DNA from: Oscillospiraceae bacterium
Lineage (GTDB): Bacteria; Bacillota; Clostridia; Oscillospirales; Butyricicoccaceae
Length of the DNA: 12,161 bases
Direction of reading: 5' to 3'
NCBI GenBank assembly: GCA_902797555.1
Contig: CADBTM010000251.1
Location: 1-12,161, forward strand
The notes under the pieces are model-generated. The model was not told where the DNA came from. It did no database searches and saw only the letters and a program-made list of their open reading frames with translations. Positions 12,040 to 12,161 of the stretch are shown piece by piece (the first letter of the stretch is position 1; every line of letters starts with the position of its first letter). Position numbers and translations under genes: made by a program.

Positions 12040-12161
12040 GATCGCCGGGCGGCTGGTGAGCTGTTGCCTCTACACCGCGGCCATGCCCCAAGATGGGACA
12101 AGGCTGCGGGCTCAGCGGACGAGGAGCAGCTCGGCCGTCCGGCAGATGCTCAACAATAAAC
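12020..12161 (+). CDS. Phage protein, 5' part only (possible rolling-circle-type Rep family)
   Basis: The frame stays open to the window edge and gives 47 residues (KRKKTEIAGRLVSCCLYTAA, then a DGTRLRAQ segment and SSSAVRQMLNNK). The start resembles, from memory, N termini of a Clostridia prophage family whose longer members look like rolling-circle/G2P-type replication proteins. The catalytic part would lie beyond this window. No ATG, GTG or TTG follows the nearest upstream in-frame stop before this point. CTG 12020 with GGGGAGG (12003-12009) is the best candidate start, so a rare start or an upstream coupling signal is needed. Confidence 0.45.
   Translation, partial: MKRKKTEIAGRLVSCCLYTAAMPQDGTRLRAQRTRSSSAVRQMLNNK

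Noticed and set aside
1..12161. CRISPR array or insertion sequence
   Set aside because: No regularly spaced repeats, no transposase and no IS-type terminal repeats were seen.

Overview
The window looks like the left end of an integrated temperate-phage-like element in a moderately high-GC Clostridia (Firmicutes) genome, perhaps an Oscillospiraceae-type gut bacterium. This rests on strong GGAGG-type ribosome sites, TTG/GTG starts, and protein families (DUF4236, RepO-like initiator, DnaB-like helicase, long ParB, small Cys-rich phage proteins) that I associate with Clostridia prophages. The taxonomic guess is an inference. No capsid, tail, lysis or conjugation gene is in view, so an ICE/IME is not excluded.

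Layout. (1) 1-224 is host DNA: tRNA-Gln(UUG), tRNA-Lys(UUU) and a strong terminator. A tyrosine integrase (309-1328, minus) points at the tRNA-Lys 3' end, the probable attachment site. (2) 1329-3841 is a leftward lysogeny block: a CI/LexA-like self-cleaving repressor, a DUF4236 membrane protein, a complete six-helix voltage-gated K+ channel, then the integrase. The first three genes are tightly packed and probably expressed from the repressor promoter. A short putative sRNA unit (1336-1451, plus) lies between integrase and channel. (3) 3842-4021 is a divergent immunity control region with a near-consensus rightward promoter and candidate operators. (4) 4022-6734 is the early rightward region: Cro-like regulator, tail-anchored protein, an opposing winged-helix membrane protein that overlaps it, excisionase-like protein, small phage proteins, and a GC-rich noncoding stretch that can fold into a pseudoknotted RNA. 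(5) 6721-9047 is replication: a RepO-like initiator carrying two 24-bp iterons and an AT-rich stretch inside its gene (candidate origin), then a DnaB-type helicase. (6) 9079-11351 is a ParA/ParB pair; the ParB is long and has a Cys-rich cluster. (7) 11344-12161 holds small membrane and Cys-rich proteins and the start of a gene that runs off the window.

How it may work together. Integrase and the excisionase-like protein would move the element in and out of tRNA-Lys. The CI-like and Cro-like proteins would set lysogeny versus lytic or replicative growth. RepO and DnaB would start replication, and ParAB would stabilise an extrachromosomal form. The most unusual cargo is the K+ channel next to the repressor, bracketed at both gene ends by a 17-bp palindrome. 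A third, one-mismatch copy lies inside parB.
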